DNA of 64,000 nt. Origin: Bacteroidales bacterium. Lineage in GTDB: Bacteria; Bacteroidota; Bacteroidia; Bacteroidales; WCHB1-69. Location: the NCBI GenBank assembly GCA_024400755.1, contig JAKSMG010000011.1, forward strand, positions 1 through 64,000, written 5' to 3'. A model generated the notes under the pieces. It ran no database searches. It had not been told where the DNA came from and saw only the letters and a program-made list of their open reading frames with translations. Within the stretch, counting starts at the first letter, position 1. Every line of letters begins with the position of its first letter. Positions 55,075-64,000 of the stretch are shown here, piece after piece. The position numbers and the translations under genes are program-made.

Positions 55075-56271
55075 ATGGAATCAATAAAAAAGATATACAA
55101 ACAAGGATTTGGGCCATCCAGCAGCCACACGATGGGACCGCACAAGGCCGCCCAGATTTTCCGACAAATGAACCCCGATGCCCACGCATTCAGGGTTACG
55201 CTGCACGGCAGTTTGGCCGCCACGGGGAAAGGCCACTATACCGATAAGGCCATCATTGACGGAGCCGCGCCCATCCCTGTTGAAATTATTTGGAAACCGG
55301 AAATCATATTGGAATTTCACACCAACGGTATGCTTTTCGAAGCCCTTGACGCCAACAAAAAGGTTACCAATACCTGGACCATCTACAGTGTCGGCGGAGG
55401 ATACTTGGCCAACGAGGAAACCAAAGACGAAATCGTAAACCTTTATCCACATTCCTTAATGAGCGATATTCTTCAGTATATTGAAAAAGAAGGGCTTACA
55501 TTTTGGGAATATGTGAAAATGCACGAAGACAAAGACCTTTGGGATTATCTTGGACAAATATGGGCAACAATGCAATCCACCATTGAGACAGGCCTTCAAG
55601 AAGAAGGTGTGATTCCCGGCGGCTTGCACTTACGCAGCAAGGCACGACAGTATTTTGTACGTGCTTCGTCGTACAAGGCATCCTTGCAAAGCCGGGCCTT
55701 GGTCATCGCCTACGCCTTGGCCACCGCCGAACGCAACGCGATGGGAGGCACTATTGTGACCGCACCCACCTGCGGTTCGTCAGGCGTACTGCCGGCAGTA
55801 CTCTACCATTTGAAGAAAAACCACGATTTTTCAGACAGAGAAATTCTGAGAGCCCTGGCCACTGCCGGACTTTTCGCCAACATCATCAAGACCAACGCCT
55901 CCATTGCCGGAGCTGAAGTGGGATGTCAGGGCGAAATCGGCAGTGCCTGCGTGATGGCTGCCGTGGCTGCCAACCAACTCTTTGGAGGCACTCCCCAGCA
56001 AATTGAATATGCCGCGGAAATGGCTATGGAACACAACCTCGGCCTCACCTGCGACCCTATGTGCGGATTGGTACAAGTGCCCTGTATCGAACGAAATGCC
56101 ATAGCCGCACTTCGTGCTCTCGACATCAACATCTACGCGATGATGAGCGATGGAAAACACCTCATCAGTTTCGATAAAGTCGTCAAAACAATGAACCTTA
56201 CCGGCAAAGACCTTCCTTCGCTCTACAAAGAAACAGCACAAGGCGGCTTAGCCCTATTGACAGAAGAATAA
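55075..56271 (+). CDS. sdaA: L-serine ammonia-lyase, iron-sulfur dependent, single chain
   Basis: 398 residues from the ATG at 55075; a GTG three codons earlier is possible. Deaminates L-serine to pyruvate and ammonia. The beta domain comes first (FGPSSSHTMGPHKAAQIF) and the alpha domain second, with the [4Fe-4S] cysteines in APTCGSSGVLPAV, GCQGEIGSAC and CDPMCGLVQVPC. Fused form rather than separate SdaAA and SdaAB. It joins glycine (via kbl) to pyruvate metabolism if serine hydroxymethyltransferase is present. Confidence 0.96.
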   Translation: MESIKKIYKQGFGPSSSHTMGPHKAAQIFRQMNPDAHAFRVTLHGSLAATGKGHYTDKAIIDGAAPIPVEIIWKPEIILEFHTNGMLFEALDANKKVTNTWTIYSVGGGYLANEETKDEIVNLYPHSLMSDILQYIEKEGLTFWEYVKMHEDKDLWDYLGQIWATMQSTIETGLQEEGVIPGGLHLRSKARQYFVRASSYKASLQSRALVIAYALATAERNAMGGTIVTAPTCGSSGVLPAVLYHLKKNHDFSDREILRALATAGLFANIIKTNASIAGAEVGCQGEIGSACVMAAVAANQLFGGTPQQIEYAAEMAMEHNLGLTCDPMCGLVQVPCIERNAIAALRALDINIYAMMSDGKHLISFDKVVKTMNLTGKDLPSLYKETAQGGLALLTEE

Positions 56272-56314
56272 AATTTCAAATTTCATATAGAAAATTAATT
56301 AAAATCAAAAAATA

Positions 56315-56617
56315 ATGGACGTAAACATCACTTCTAACGAAAACAAGACTTTTGTAGTTCTAAATGGTCGTTTGGACACCACCAATGCCAACCAATTCCA
56401 ACAAGACATTACCCCTTTAATGACAGGCGAGAATCCTGACATCGAAATCGACTGCACCAATATGGAATACACTTCCAGTCAAGGCCTGCGTATGTTTTTG
56501 ATGCTACAGAAAAGCGTTTCCTCCCGCCAAGGAAAAATGGTAATGAAAAATATGAAACCTCAGGTAAAAGAAGTTTTCGACATTACCGGTTTCTCCAATA
56601 TCATCACTATCATTTAA
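56315..56617 (+). CDS. STAS-domain protein (anti-anti-sigma-factor-like)
   Basis: 100 residues, a complete STAS domain. VVLNGRLDTTNANQF at the start and DCTNMEYTSSQGLRMFLML, where a serine of TSSQG stands at the usual phosphorylation site. Such proteins relay signals from a serine kinase. No partner kinase, phosphatase or sigma factor is adjacent. The gene lies alone, 43 bases after sdaA. Confidence 0.9.
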   Translation: MDVNITSNENKTFVVLNGRLDTTNANQFQQDITPLMTGENPDIEIDCTNMEYTSSQGLRMFLMLQKSVSSRQGKMVMKNMKPQVKEVFDITGFSNIITII

Positions 56618-56748
56618 CATTATAGAGAAAGTAAGTCTTTGACTTGGTGTCTTTTGTCTTGTGCTTCCATTCCTAATTTAGGATACGGTTTTCAAGACTA
56701 TTTAGCCATTTAAATGCTTTGAAGATTAATAAATAAAAGTCATAAATA

Positions 56749-57855
56749 ATGAAAAACAAATCTTTCACCTCATCAATTTTATGCATTATATGCGTGTTTC
56801 TATTGGCATCTTGCGGGCAGGCACCAAAAGAAACTCAAACTTCCTTCGACACTATGGTGTTAAAGAAAGAAGACAGGACTCTTTCCACTAATTTCGCCGC
56901 CAAAATACAAGGCAAGCAGGATGTCAGCATTATTCCTCGAGTAAGTGGAACCATTACTGAAGTTCGCGTAGTGGAAGGTCAAAAAATCACCAAAGGCCAA
57001 GTATTGTTCATCATCGACCCCAGACCTTTTGAACTGGCCGTGCAAGCTGCCGAAGCCAATACCGAATCTGCCAAGGCACAAGTGGCTACCGCTAAATTGA
57101 ATTACGAAAGCAACAAAGGTTTGTACGAGAAAAAAATTGTGAGCAGTTATGTTTTAGAGACTGCCGAAAACAATTACAATACCGCAAAAGCCGCTTTGGC
57201 GTTAGCAAAGTCACAGGAAGCTCAAGCCAGAAACGACCTCAGCTACTGCAGCATCACCAGTCCCGTTACCGGTGTTGTAGGTGCTCTCCCCTACCGTGTG
57301 GGCGACCTAGTCAATCCTTCTATTATCGAACCTTTGACTGTTGTCAGCGATAACAGCAGCATCATAGCTTTCTTCTCCATCAACGAAAGTTTCTACACCA
57401 CGTTGTTGAGTACGTACGGACATAATTCCAACAAAAAGCTTCAAAATGAAACCCCCGATCTTGAATTAAAACTGAAAGACGGCACTATGTATGAAGAAAA
57501 AGGTCGTATGATCAGCGTTTCCGGCGTGGTAGATCCTGTCACGGGTGCCGTTAGCTGTAAGGCCGAATTTCCAAATCCCAAAGGAACTTTAAGTTCAGGC
57601 ATTTCTGGAACTATCGTTTATCCAACTGAATATAAAGATGTTATCGTAATTCCTCAAACAGCCACAGTTAAACTTCAAGATAAATATATGGCCTATAAAG
57701 TGGAAGCCGATAATACGGCCAAATGCACCATTATCGAGGTGGAAAGCATCAATGACGGTCAGGAATTCATCGTTCTTGACGGTTTGAAGGAAGGCGACGA
57801 AATCATCACCGCCGGCGTAAACAACGTACAAGACGGAATGCAGGTTAAATTCTAA
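56749..57855 (+). CDS. RND efflux periplasmic adaptor subunit (lipoprotein)
   Basis: 368 residues. Lipoprotein signal with lipobox LASC (Cys near residue 22), then the MFP layout: VSIIPRVSGTITEVRVVEGQ biotinyl-lipoyl half motif, coiled hairpin (about 95-165), lipoyl return half SYCSITSPVTGVVGALPYRV, beta-barrel and membrane-proximal domains. Bridges inner and outer pump proteins. First gene of a three-gene operon, 10 bases before the pump. Confidence 0.95.
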   Translation: MKNKSFTSSILCIICVFLLASCGQAPKETQTSFDTMVLKKEDRTLSTNFAAKIQGKQDVSIIPRVSGTITEVRVVEGQKITKGQVLFIIDPRPFELAVQAAEANTESAKAQVATAKLNYESNKGLYEKKIVSSYVLETAENNYNTAKAALALAKSQEAQARNDLSYCSITSPVTGVVGALPYRVGDLVNPSIIEPLTVVSDNSSIIAFFSINESFYTTLLSTYGHNSNKKLQNETPDLELKLKDGTMYEEKGRMISVSGVVDPVTGAVSCKAEFPNPKGTLSSGISGTIVYPTEYKDVIVIPQTATVKLQDKYMAYKVEADNTAKCTIIEVESINDGQEFIVLDGLKEGDEIITAGVNNVQDGMQVKF

Positions 57856-57865
57856 GTTGTAAGTT

Positions 57866-60800
57866 ATGAAAAAGAAGCTATACTTTTTTGTCACACATAA
57901 GGTTATGGCGAATGTTATCGCCATTCTGACCTTGTTGGTTGGTATCATCTCCTTATTGACACTACCTATTGAACAATATCCTGATATTGCGCCTCCAACC
58001 ATTTATGTTACCACGACCTACACTGGTGCAGACGCCAACGCCGTTATGAAGTCCGTCATTATGCCTTTGGAAGAGTCTATCAATGGTGTGGAACACATGA
58101 CTTATATGACTTCCGAAGCAGCGTCAACCGGTGAAGTCACCATCCAGGTGTTTTTCGAACAAGGTACCGACCCTGACATGGCTACGGTTAACGTGCAAAA
58201 CCGTGTATCCAAAACTCTCGGACTACTTCCTGCTGAAGTAACTCAGATTGGCGTACAAGTCTATAAGCGTCAAAACAGTATCCTCCAAATCGGTTCATTG
58301 GTTAGTACCGATGACAGATTCGATCAGGATTTCATCGCCAACTATTTGGATATCAACATCATTCCACGTATCAAACGTATCAACGGCGTAGGTAACGTAC
58401 AAAATCTGGGTAACACTTACTCTTTGCGTATTTGGATGAATCCCGATATGATGGCCCAATACAATTTGACGCCACAAGACGTCTTCAACGCCATCGGCAC
58501 ACAAAATATCGTGGCTCCTGCCGGTACATTGGGAGAAAAATCAAGCAACACCTACCAATACATTATGGAATACCGCGGACGGTTGGTAGAAATTGAAGAA
58601 TTTGAAAACATCGTCATTAAGGCGGAAAGCAACGGCAATGTGCTGCATCTAAAAGACGTGGCTTCTGTGGAATTGGGAGCCCTCAGTTACACCTTTGAAT
58701 CAGATATTGACGGTCATCCCGGCGTAGTGTTTATGATTAACCAGGTGGCCGGTGCCAACGCCACCAAAGTCAATGCCGAAATCGGTGAATTGTATAAAAG
58801 TATGGAAAAGGAACTTCCTCCCGGAATGCAATTCTGCCAGCTGCAAACTTCTGATGACTTCTTATTTGCCGCCATCCATAATGTGGTTGAAACATTGGTC
58901 ATCGCCATTTTGCTGGTAATTTTGGTAGTTTTCTTCTTCTTGCAGGATTTCAAGGCGACATTGATTCCGTCTATATCAATTATAGTATCCTTGATTGGCA
59001 CTTTTGCCATCGTCAAATTGGCAGGATTCTCGCTCAACATCCTTACCCTTTTCGCATTAGTACTTGCGATTGGTACGGTAGTGGACGACGCCATCGTGGT
59101 AGTGGAAGCCGTCATGGCCAAATTTGAAGCGGGCTACAAAGATCCACGTTTGGCCACCAGCGACGCTGTCCACGACGTATTTTCAGCCGTTATTTCCTGT
59201 ACATTGGTATTTATGGCCGTATTTATCCCCGTGGCCTTTATGCCTGGAACATCCGGCACCTTCTTCACGCAATTCGGTATCACCATCGCGGCTTCCGTAG
59301 GTTTGTCCTGTATCAACGCTTTGACACTCTGTCCTTCACTCTGTGCCATCCTGATGCGTCCTGTTGACGAATCTAAAAAAGGTTTTACTTTCTATGTACG
59401 AAAAGCTTACAATGCTTCCTATTCAGCATTGGCCAATAAATATAACAAGTCTGTTGTCAAAATGATTCAGCGTCCAGCTTTCGCATGGATTGGTATGATT
59501 ATCGCCTGCGGATTGATGGTATGGCTGATGTCAACCACTCCAAAGGAACTGGTTCCTCAGGAAGACCAAGGCGTTATTATGGTCAATGTGGCGACTCCTC
59601 CGGGATATTCAATGGAAAAGAACGGCGAAGTTTTGGATCGTGTTGGCGAAATTATCATGAAGAACGAAGAAGTGGAAGATTACGCCAAAATTTCAGGTTT
59701 CGGTCTAATTTCCGGTACCGGCTCTAACTATGGTACAATTATTGTAAGATTGAAAAACTGGGATGAAAGAAAAGGTGTTGAGCATTCTTTGGATATGATC
59801 AAGTATAGAATTTATGCTGATTGCCAAAGCATCAAGGAAGCACAAGTCATGCCATTCCAGTCGCCCCAGATTCCTGGTTACGGTCAAGGCAACTCCATCG
59901 AATTGGTAATGCAGGATCAGACTGGCGGCAGTAAGGACGAATTTGCAGCTCACGTAGATAAATTCATTGCCGAACTGCACAAACGCCCAGAAGTTTCTAA
60001 CGTTTTCAACACCTACGAAGCTACCTTCCCCAAATACAGAGTGGAAGTGGATCCTACCATTTGCGCACGTTCCGGAGTGTCACCTCAAGAAGTATTATCG
60101 GTTTTAGGCAGTTACTGCGGTGGTGCCTATATTTCAAACTATAACCAATATGGAAAAATCTATCGTGTGATGGCCCAAGCCGCCCCACAGTATCGTTTGG
60201 ATGAAAATTCGCTCGACAATATCTTCATCCGTGTTGGCAACAACAAGATGGCTCCGATTTCCCAATTCGCCACATTGATACCTACTGTAGGTCCCTCTTT
60301 GGACAAGCGTTTCAACTTGTTCTCTTCCATTACATTGAATGTGGATCCCGGTTCAGGTTATTCCTCTGGCCAAGCTATGGAAGCCATTGAAGAAGTTTTC
60401 AAGGCCACTATGCCTATGGGCACCAGCTACGAATACGGTGGACTGTCTCGTGAAGAGGCCAGCAATGCCAAGAGTAATATGACCTTGTTCATTTATGCTA
60501 TATGTATTGTGCTGATATATCTTATTTTGGCCTGCCTATATAATTCATGGCTCGTGCCATTGGCAGTTTTGTTCTCCGTTCCATTCGGTTTGATGGGTGC
60601 ATTCCTGTTTATTCGTCCTATCAGTTTCTTAGGATTTACTAACAACATCTACCTCCAAACTGGTGTTATCATGTTGATTGGTTTGCTTGCCAAGACCGCC
60701 ATCCTGATTACGGAATACGCAACAGCAAAACGCAAAAACGGTATGAGCATTTACGATGCTGCCGTAGGTGCTGCCAAAGATCGTCTCCGTCCCATCCTAA

Positions 60801-61036
60801 TGACCGTACTCTGTATGATTATCGGTATGTTGCCTCTGATCATCAAGAGCGGTGCCGGCGCTATGGGTAACCGTTCCTTGGCATTGGGTGTCGTCGGCGG
60901 TATGATTGTGGGTACGATCTCTCTCGTATTCGTTGTTCCCGTTTTCTTTATGTTCTTCCAAAAAGTACATGAAAAAGTTCAAGGTTATGAACCCGATGAG
61001 ATTGAAGTAGAAGAAATTACAGTAAAAAATGATTAA
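57866..61036 (+). CDS. RND multidrug efflux pump, AcrB/MexF type (HAE1)
   Basis: 1056 residues, twelve membrane helices and two large periplasmic loops. The proton-relay aspartates are in helix 4 (GTVVDDAIVVVEAV) and the lysine in helix 10 (GLLAKTAILITEYA). PIEQYPDIAPPTIYVTTTYTG is the typical start of HAE1 pumps. Drug and bile-type substrates are likely; the actual range is not readable. Its last 8 bases overlap the upstream start choice of the next gene. Confidence 0.96.
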   Translation: MKKKLYFFVTHKVMANVIAILTLLVGIISLLTLPIEQYPDIAPPTIYVTTTYTGADANAVMKSVIMPLEESINGVEHMTYMTSEAASTGEVTIQVFFEQGTDPDMATVNVQNRVSKTLGLLPAEVTQIGVQVYKRQNSILQIGSLVSTDDRFDQDFIANYLDINIIPRIKRINGVGNVQNLGNTYSLRIWMNPDMMAQYNLTPQDVFNAIGTQNIVAPAGTLGEKSSNTYQYIMEYRGRLVEIEEFENIVIKAESNGNVLHLKDVASVELGALSYTFESDIDGHPGVVFMINQVAGANATKVNAEIGELYKSMEKELPPGMQFCQLQTSDDFLFAAIHNVVETLVIAILLVILVVFFFLQDFKATLIPSISIIVSLIGTFAIVKLAGFSLNILTLFALVLAIGTVVDDAIVVVEAVMAKFEAGYKDPRLATSDAVHDVFSAVISCTLVFMAVFIPVAFMPGTSGTFFTQFGITIAASVGLSCINALTLCPSLCAILMRPVDESKKGFTFYVRKAYNASYSALANKYNKSVVKMIQRPAFAWIGMIIACGLMVWLMSTTPKELVPQEDQGVIMVNVATPPGYSMEKNGEVLDRVGEIIMKNEEVEDYAKISGFGLISGTGSNYGTIIVRLKNWDERKGVEHSLDMIKYRIYADCQSIKEAQVMPFQSPQIPGYGQGNSIELVMQDQTGGSKDEFAAHVDKFIAELHKRPEVSNVFNTYEATFPKYRVEVDPTICARSGVSPQEVLSVLGSYCGGAYISNYNQYGKIYRVMAQAAPQYRLDENSLDNIFIRVGNNKMAPISQFATLIPTVGPSLDKRFNLFSSITLNVDPGSGYSSGQAMEAIEEVFKATMPMGTSYEYGGLSREEASNAKSNMTLFIYAICIVLIYLILACLYNSWLVPLAVLFSVPFGLMGAFLFIRPISFLGFTNNIYLQTGVIMLIGLLAKTAILITEYATAKRKNGMSIYDAAVGAAKDRLRPILMTVLCMIIGMLPLIIKSGAGAMGNRSLALGVVGGMIVGTISLVFVVPVFFMFFQKVHEKVQGYEPDEIEVEEITVKND

Positions 61037-61061
61037 TAATCATTCTAATATTGAAAATTCA

Positions 61062-62426
61062 ATGAAAAAAATAGTCATTTTAATTGCAGCCAGCTTGTTA
61101 TTCTGCGGCTGCCACATATATAAGAAATATGAACAAGTCGAAAGCGTTCCAGATAATTTATATGGACATTCTGACTTCGTTACTAATGCTGATACCACGA
61201 AAAATTTCTCAGACCTTGGCTGGCGTGAAATCTTCACGGATCCTTACCTACAGAAACTCATCGATAGTGCCCTGGTTCACAACAGCAATCTGTTGCAGTC
61301 TCATTTGAAGGTGGAAGAAATGGAAGCAACCCTCAAGGCAGCCAAACTGGCCTATATTCCTTCTTTTTCTTTTGCCCCAAACGCGTCTTACAATTATGCC
61401 AACGGATTCAATCAAACTATTGGTACGAGCAGTGCATTCTCTTACAATGTAGGTATCAACGCAGATTGGCAGATCGACATTTTCGGACGACTCACCAACA
61501 AAAAGCGTGAAACCAATGCCCTGACCGAGCAGGCACGAGATTTTGAGCAAGCCGCACGGGTTGAATTAATTTCCAACATGGCCAATTTGTATTACGAATT
61601 GTTGATGCTGGATCGTGAATTGGAAATCTTAACACAGACCGAAATTCTGTGGGGCAAAAGCGTTGAAACACAACGTGCTATGATGGAAGCCGGTATGAGT
61701 ACCAGTGCGGCCGTCAACCAACTGGAAGCATCTCTTTGCAATGTGCAGATTCAGAAAATCGACTTACTGAGAACCATCAACACTTACGAAAACGCCATCT
61801 GCATGCTTCTTGCAGAAACACCGCATCCTATTCAGCGCGGCGTACTGACCGGTTTCAGAATGCCCACCGAAGTGGGTATCGGCATTCCTTTGTCGGTATT
61901 GCAAAAACGCCCTGACGTAAGAGCCGCTCAACGAAACTTGGAAGCAGCCCATTATGCCACTTGCGGTGCCTATTCCGAAATGTATCCCAACATCACCTTA
62001 TCAGGCAATCTGGGACTTATCACCCCGGCCCAATTGGGTGCCAGTATTATTGCACAACTCGTACAACCCATCTTCGCCCAAGGCCGTCTGCGTGCCAATC
62101 TCAAAATTGCCAAAGCACAACAAGAAGAAGCCAGAATCGCCTTCTCTCAAAAGTTGATAGATGCCGGCGTAGAAGTCAATGAAGCATTGGCCGACTGCCA
62201 AAGCGCAAAGGCAAAAAAAGAAATCCTGAACAAGCAGGTTGCCGCCTTGGCTGAAGCTTACGATGCCACCAACGAATTGATGAACAAGGGAACCACCACC
62301 TACTTGGAAGTGTTGACCGCTCAAGAATCCTATCTTAACGCTCGACTTTCACAAGTCAACAACGACTATGAAGCCATCAGCAGCCTCATTACTCTTTATA
62401 TTGCATTAGGCGGTGGTGCCAACTAA
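61062..62426 (+). CDS. RND efflux outer-membrane factor (OprM/NodT family lipoprotein)
   Basis: 454 residues from the ATG at 61062, which starts directly on the signal peptide (KKIVILIAASLLFCGCHIYK, lipidated Cys in FCGC). An ATG at 61029 inside the pump gene would add eleven polar residues. Two OEP repeats (about 60-260, 265-450), with QIDIFGRLTNKKRETNA and LVQPIFAQGRLRANLKIAKA as conserved blocks. Forms the outer-membrane channel for the pump. Confidence 0.94.
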   Translation: MKKIVILIAASLLFCGCHIYKKYEQVESVPDNLYGHSDFVTNADTTKNFSDLGWREIFTDPYLQKLIDSALVHNSNLLQSHLKVEEMEATLKAAKLAYIPSFSFAPNASYNYANGFNQTIGTSSAFSYNVGINADWQIDIFGRLTNKKRETNALTEQARDFEQAARVELISNMANLYYELLMLDRELEILTQTEILWGKSVETQRAMMEAGMSTSAAVNQLEASLCNVQIQKIDLLRTINTYENAICMLLAETPHPIQRGVLTGFRMPTEVGIGIPLSVLQKRPDVRAAQRNLEAAHYATCGAYSEMYPNITLSGNLGLITPAQLGASIIAQLVQPIFAQGRLRANLKIAKAQQEEARIAFSQKLIDAGVEVNEALADCQSAKAKKEILNKQVAALAEAYDATNELMNKGTTTYLEVLTAQESYLNARLSQVNNDYEAISSLITLYIALGGGAN

Positions 62427-62466
62427 ACATCAATTTGATATATTTGTATATATCAAAAAAAATGTA

Positions 62467-62474
62467 TATCTTTG
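62467..62474 (+). promoter_or_regulatory. -7 box TATCTTTG for iorA
   Basis: TATCTTTG, 56 bases before the iorA ATG, followed by an AT-rich leader. Confidence 0.65.
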
Positions 62475-62530
62475 TAAGATATTAGATTGAATTATAACTA
62501 ATTAATAATCAAAAAAATAACAAAATAACT

Positions 62531-64000
62531 ATGTCAAAAGTACTATTTTTAGGAGATGAAGCCGTTGCGCAGGCAGCGTTAGACGCAGGCTTATCTGGAG
62601 TTTATGCTTATCCAGGCACTCCATCTACCGAAATCACTGAATTCATTCAGGAATCAAAACAAGGAAAAGCAGGAGAAGTTCACAGCATTTGGGCTGGTAA
62701 CGAAAAGACTGCTATGGAATCTGCCATTGGTATGTCATACGCCGGCAAACGTGCAATGGTATGTATGAAACACGTGGGCTTAAACGTGGCAGCCGACCCG
62801 TTTATGAACTCATCCATCACCGGTGCAAACGGTGGCTTGGTAGTCGTGGTGGCCGATGACCCGTCTATGCACTCATCGCAAGACGAACAAGACTCACGTT
62901 ATTATGCCAAATTCGCATTGATTCCAAGTTTCGAACCTTCTAATCAACAAGAGGCATACGACATCACATACGCCGCTTTTGACTTTTCAGAAAAATATCA
63001 CACTCCCGTTTTGATTCGTCTGACCACGCGTTTGTCACACTCCCGTGCCGGCGTTGAACGCAAAGCCGAACGCCCACAAAACGCACTTCACATCGAAGAA
63101 AACCCGAAACAATTCATCCTTCTTCCTGCCAACGCCCGCAAACATTATCGTACGCTGCTCGGCAAGCAGGACGCTTTTGAAGAAGAATCCTTCAACTCTC
63201 CTTTCAACAAATATATTGAAGGCAGCAACAAAAAAATGGGTATCATCGCCTCCGGTATTGCCTACAATTATTTGATGGAAAACTTTGAAGGTCATCAATG
63301 TCCATATCCCGTATTGAAAATCTCTCAATACCCACTTTCTTCCAAATTGATTGCCAAGATGGTTGACGAATGCGAAACCGTATTGGTGGCCGAAGAAGGT
63401 TATCCTTTCATTGAAGAGCAAGTACGCGGAATCCTTAACAGAACCGGAAAGATTATCGGTCGCTTAAGCGGTGCGCTTCCACGCGACGGTGAATTAAATC
63501 CAAATCTCTTGGCTAAGGCACTGGGATTGTCAGACACATACGGCACACCTGTTCCAGAACTCGTGGTACCAAGACCACCAGCATTGTGCCAGGGATGTCC
63601 TCACATCGACTCCTACAACGCTATCAACGCTGCTATGGAGAAATACGGCAAGGGTAAAGTATTCGCCGATATCGGATGCTACACCTTGGGTGCACTTCCT
63701 CCATACAACGCAGTCTATACCACCGTTGATATGGGTGCTTCCATCACAATGGCCAAAGGTGCCGCCGACGCCGGCGTTCGCCCAGTATTAGCTGTCATTG
63801 GTGACTCCACCTTTACTCACAGCGGTATGACCTCCTTGTTGGACTGCATCTATGAAAACACCCCTATCACCGTGATGATTCTCGACAACAGCACCACCGG
63901 TATGACGGGCGGTCAGGATTCTCACGCATTGGGCGTTTTAGGTGAAATCTGCAAAGGCCTCGGCGTTAAGGAAGACCATATTCACCGTATCACTCCGTTG
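62531..64000 (+). CDS. iorA: Indolepyruvate:ferredoxin oxidoreductase alpha subunit (3' end outside window)
   Basis: 490 residues are visible; the frame is open to the window edge. Oxidatively decarboxylates aryl-pyruvates from aromatic amino acids, using TPP and passing electrons to ferredoxin. AYPGTPSTEITEF and GNEKTAMESAIGMSYAGKR form the pyrimidine-binding start; GCPHIDSYNAINAA and the TPP-binding GDSTFTHSGMTSLLD with ILDNSTTGMTGGQ are near 350-465. The missing end should carry two 4Fe-4S ferredoxin motifs, with iorB after it. Confidence 0.96.
   Translation, partial: MSKVLFLGDEAVAQAALDAGLSGVYAYPGTPSTEITEFIQESKQGKAGEVHSIWAGNEKTAMESAIGMSYAGKRAMVCMKHVGLNVAADPFMNSSITGANGGLVVVVADDPSMHSSQDEQDSRYYAKFALIPSFEPSNQQEAYDITYAAFDFSEKYHTPVLIRLTTRLSHSRAGVERKAERPQNALHIEENPKQFILLPANARKHYRTLLGKQDAFEEESFNSPFNKYIEGSNKKMGIIASGIAYNYLMENFEGHQCPYPVLKISQYPLSSKLIAKMVDECETVLVAEEGYPFIEEQVRGILNRTGKIIGRLSGALPRDGELNPNLLAKALGLSDTYGTPVPELVVPRPPALCQGCPHIDSYNAINAAMEKYGKGKVFADIGCYTLGALPPYNAVYTTVDMGASITMAKGAADAGVRPVLAVIGDSTFTHSGMTSLLDCIYENTPITVMILDNSTTGMTGGQDSHALGVLGEICKGLGVKEDHIHRITPL

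Noticed and set aside
62434-62463. AT-rich palindrome after the efflux operon as a terminator
   Set aside because: The stem TTTGATATA/TATATCAAA is followed by A, not T, on the plus strand, so it does not make a rho-independent terminator.

Overview
The window looks like chromosome of a Bacteroidota bacterium, most likely order Bacteroidales. The evidence is the repeated -7 promoter element TAnnTTTG, the near absence of Shine-Dalgarno sites, the Bat (aerotolerance) gene set, the SDR-type threonine dehydrogenase paired with kbl, a DUF3467 gene after rpoC, and the overall family mix. Genus and species cannot be read from it. No tRNA, 5S/16S/23S rRNA or CRISPR array was seen.

Layout. 1-1294: the 3' end of an RHS polymorphic-toxin gene with a matrixin-like metalloprotease tip, followed by a small secreted protein that may be its immunity partner. 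1295-2285: a gene-free, repeat-rich stretch with a long hairpin and a MITE-like element with 19-bp inverted ends. 2286-8941: housekeeping genes (kbl-tdh threonine catabolism, pcm, tsaC-coaD-thioredoxin-like operon, a WlbA-type sugar-nucleotide dehydrogenase). 9016-12964: a compact Bat operon in which BatB and BatC are fused. 13021-16299: M28 peptidase, a secreted protein of unknown function, DUF3467. 16320-27625 (minus): rpoC, rpoB, rplL, rplJ, rplA, rplK, nusG, secE. 28086-30991 (plus, divergent): rplM-rpsI and rpsB-tsf, closed by a strong terminator. 31050-31559: a second repeat island. 31560-36904: a large secreted CAP-like protein, rluD-type pseudouridine synthase, ybaK, and an AAA/DUF4143 ATPase.

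36905-44066 is the most accessory-looking part. It holds a 6S-like structured RNA candidate, a broken GtrA gene, and two paralogous cassettes of GtrA + family-2 glycosyltransferase + polytopic GT-C-like protein with a C-terminal TPR domain. The likely job is to charge a polyprenyl carrier with sugar, flip it, and use it for periplasmic glycosylation. An Rpn/PDDEXK putative transposase gene (44365-45357) follows, set between copies of an intergenic repeat. Then come dnaN, the RNase P RNA gene rnpB (a shared two-way terminator behind it), a minus-strand trpS-VWA-DUF4159 operon, a PEGA-domain surface protein, a CPA2 antiporter with L-serine dehydratase, a STAS protein, a three-gene RND efflux operon, and the start of iorA running off the window.

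Together tdh/kbl, sdaA and iorA point to an anaerobe that degrades amino acids. The sequence shows two VWA-based membrane systems (Bat and the trpS-linked one) and a dedicated lipid-linked glycosylation locus of uncertain target.
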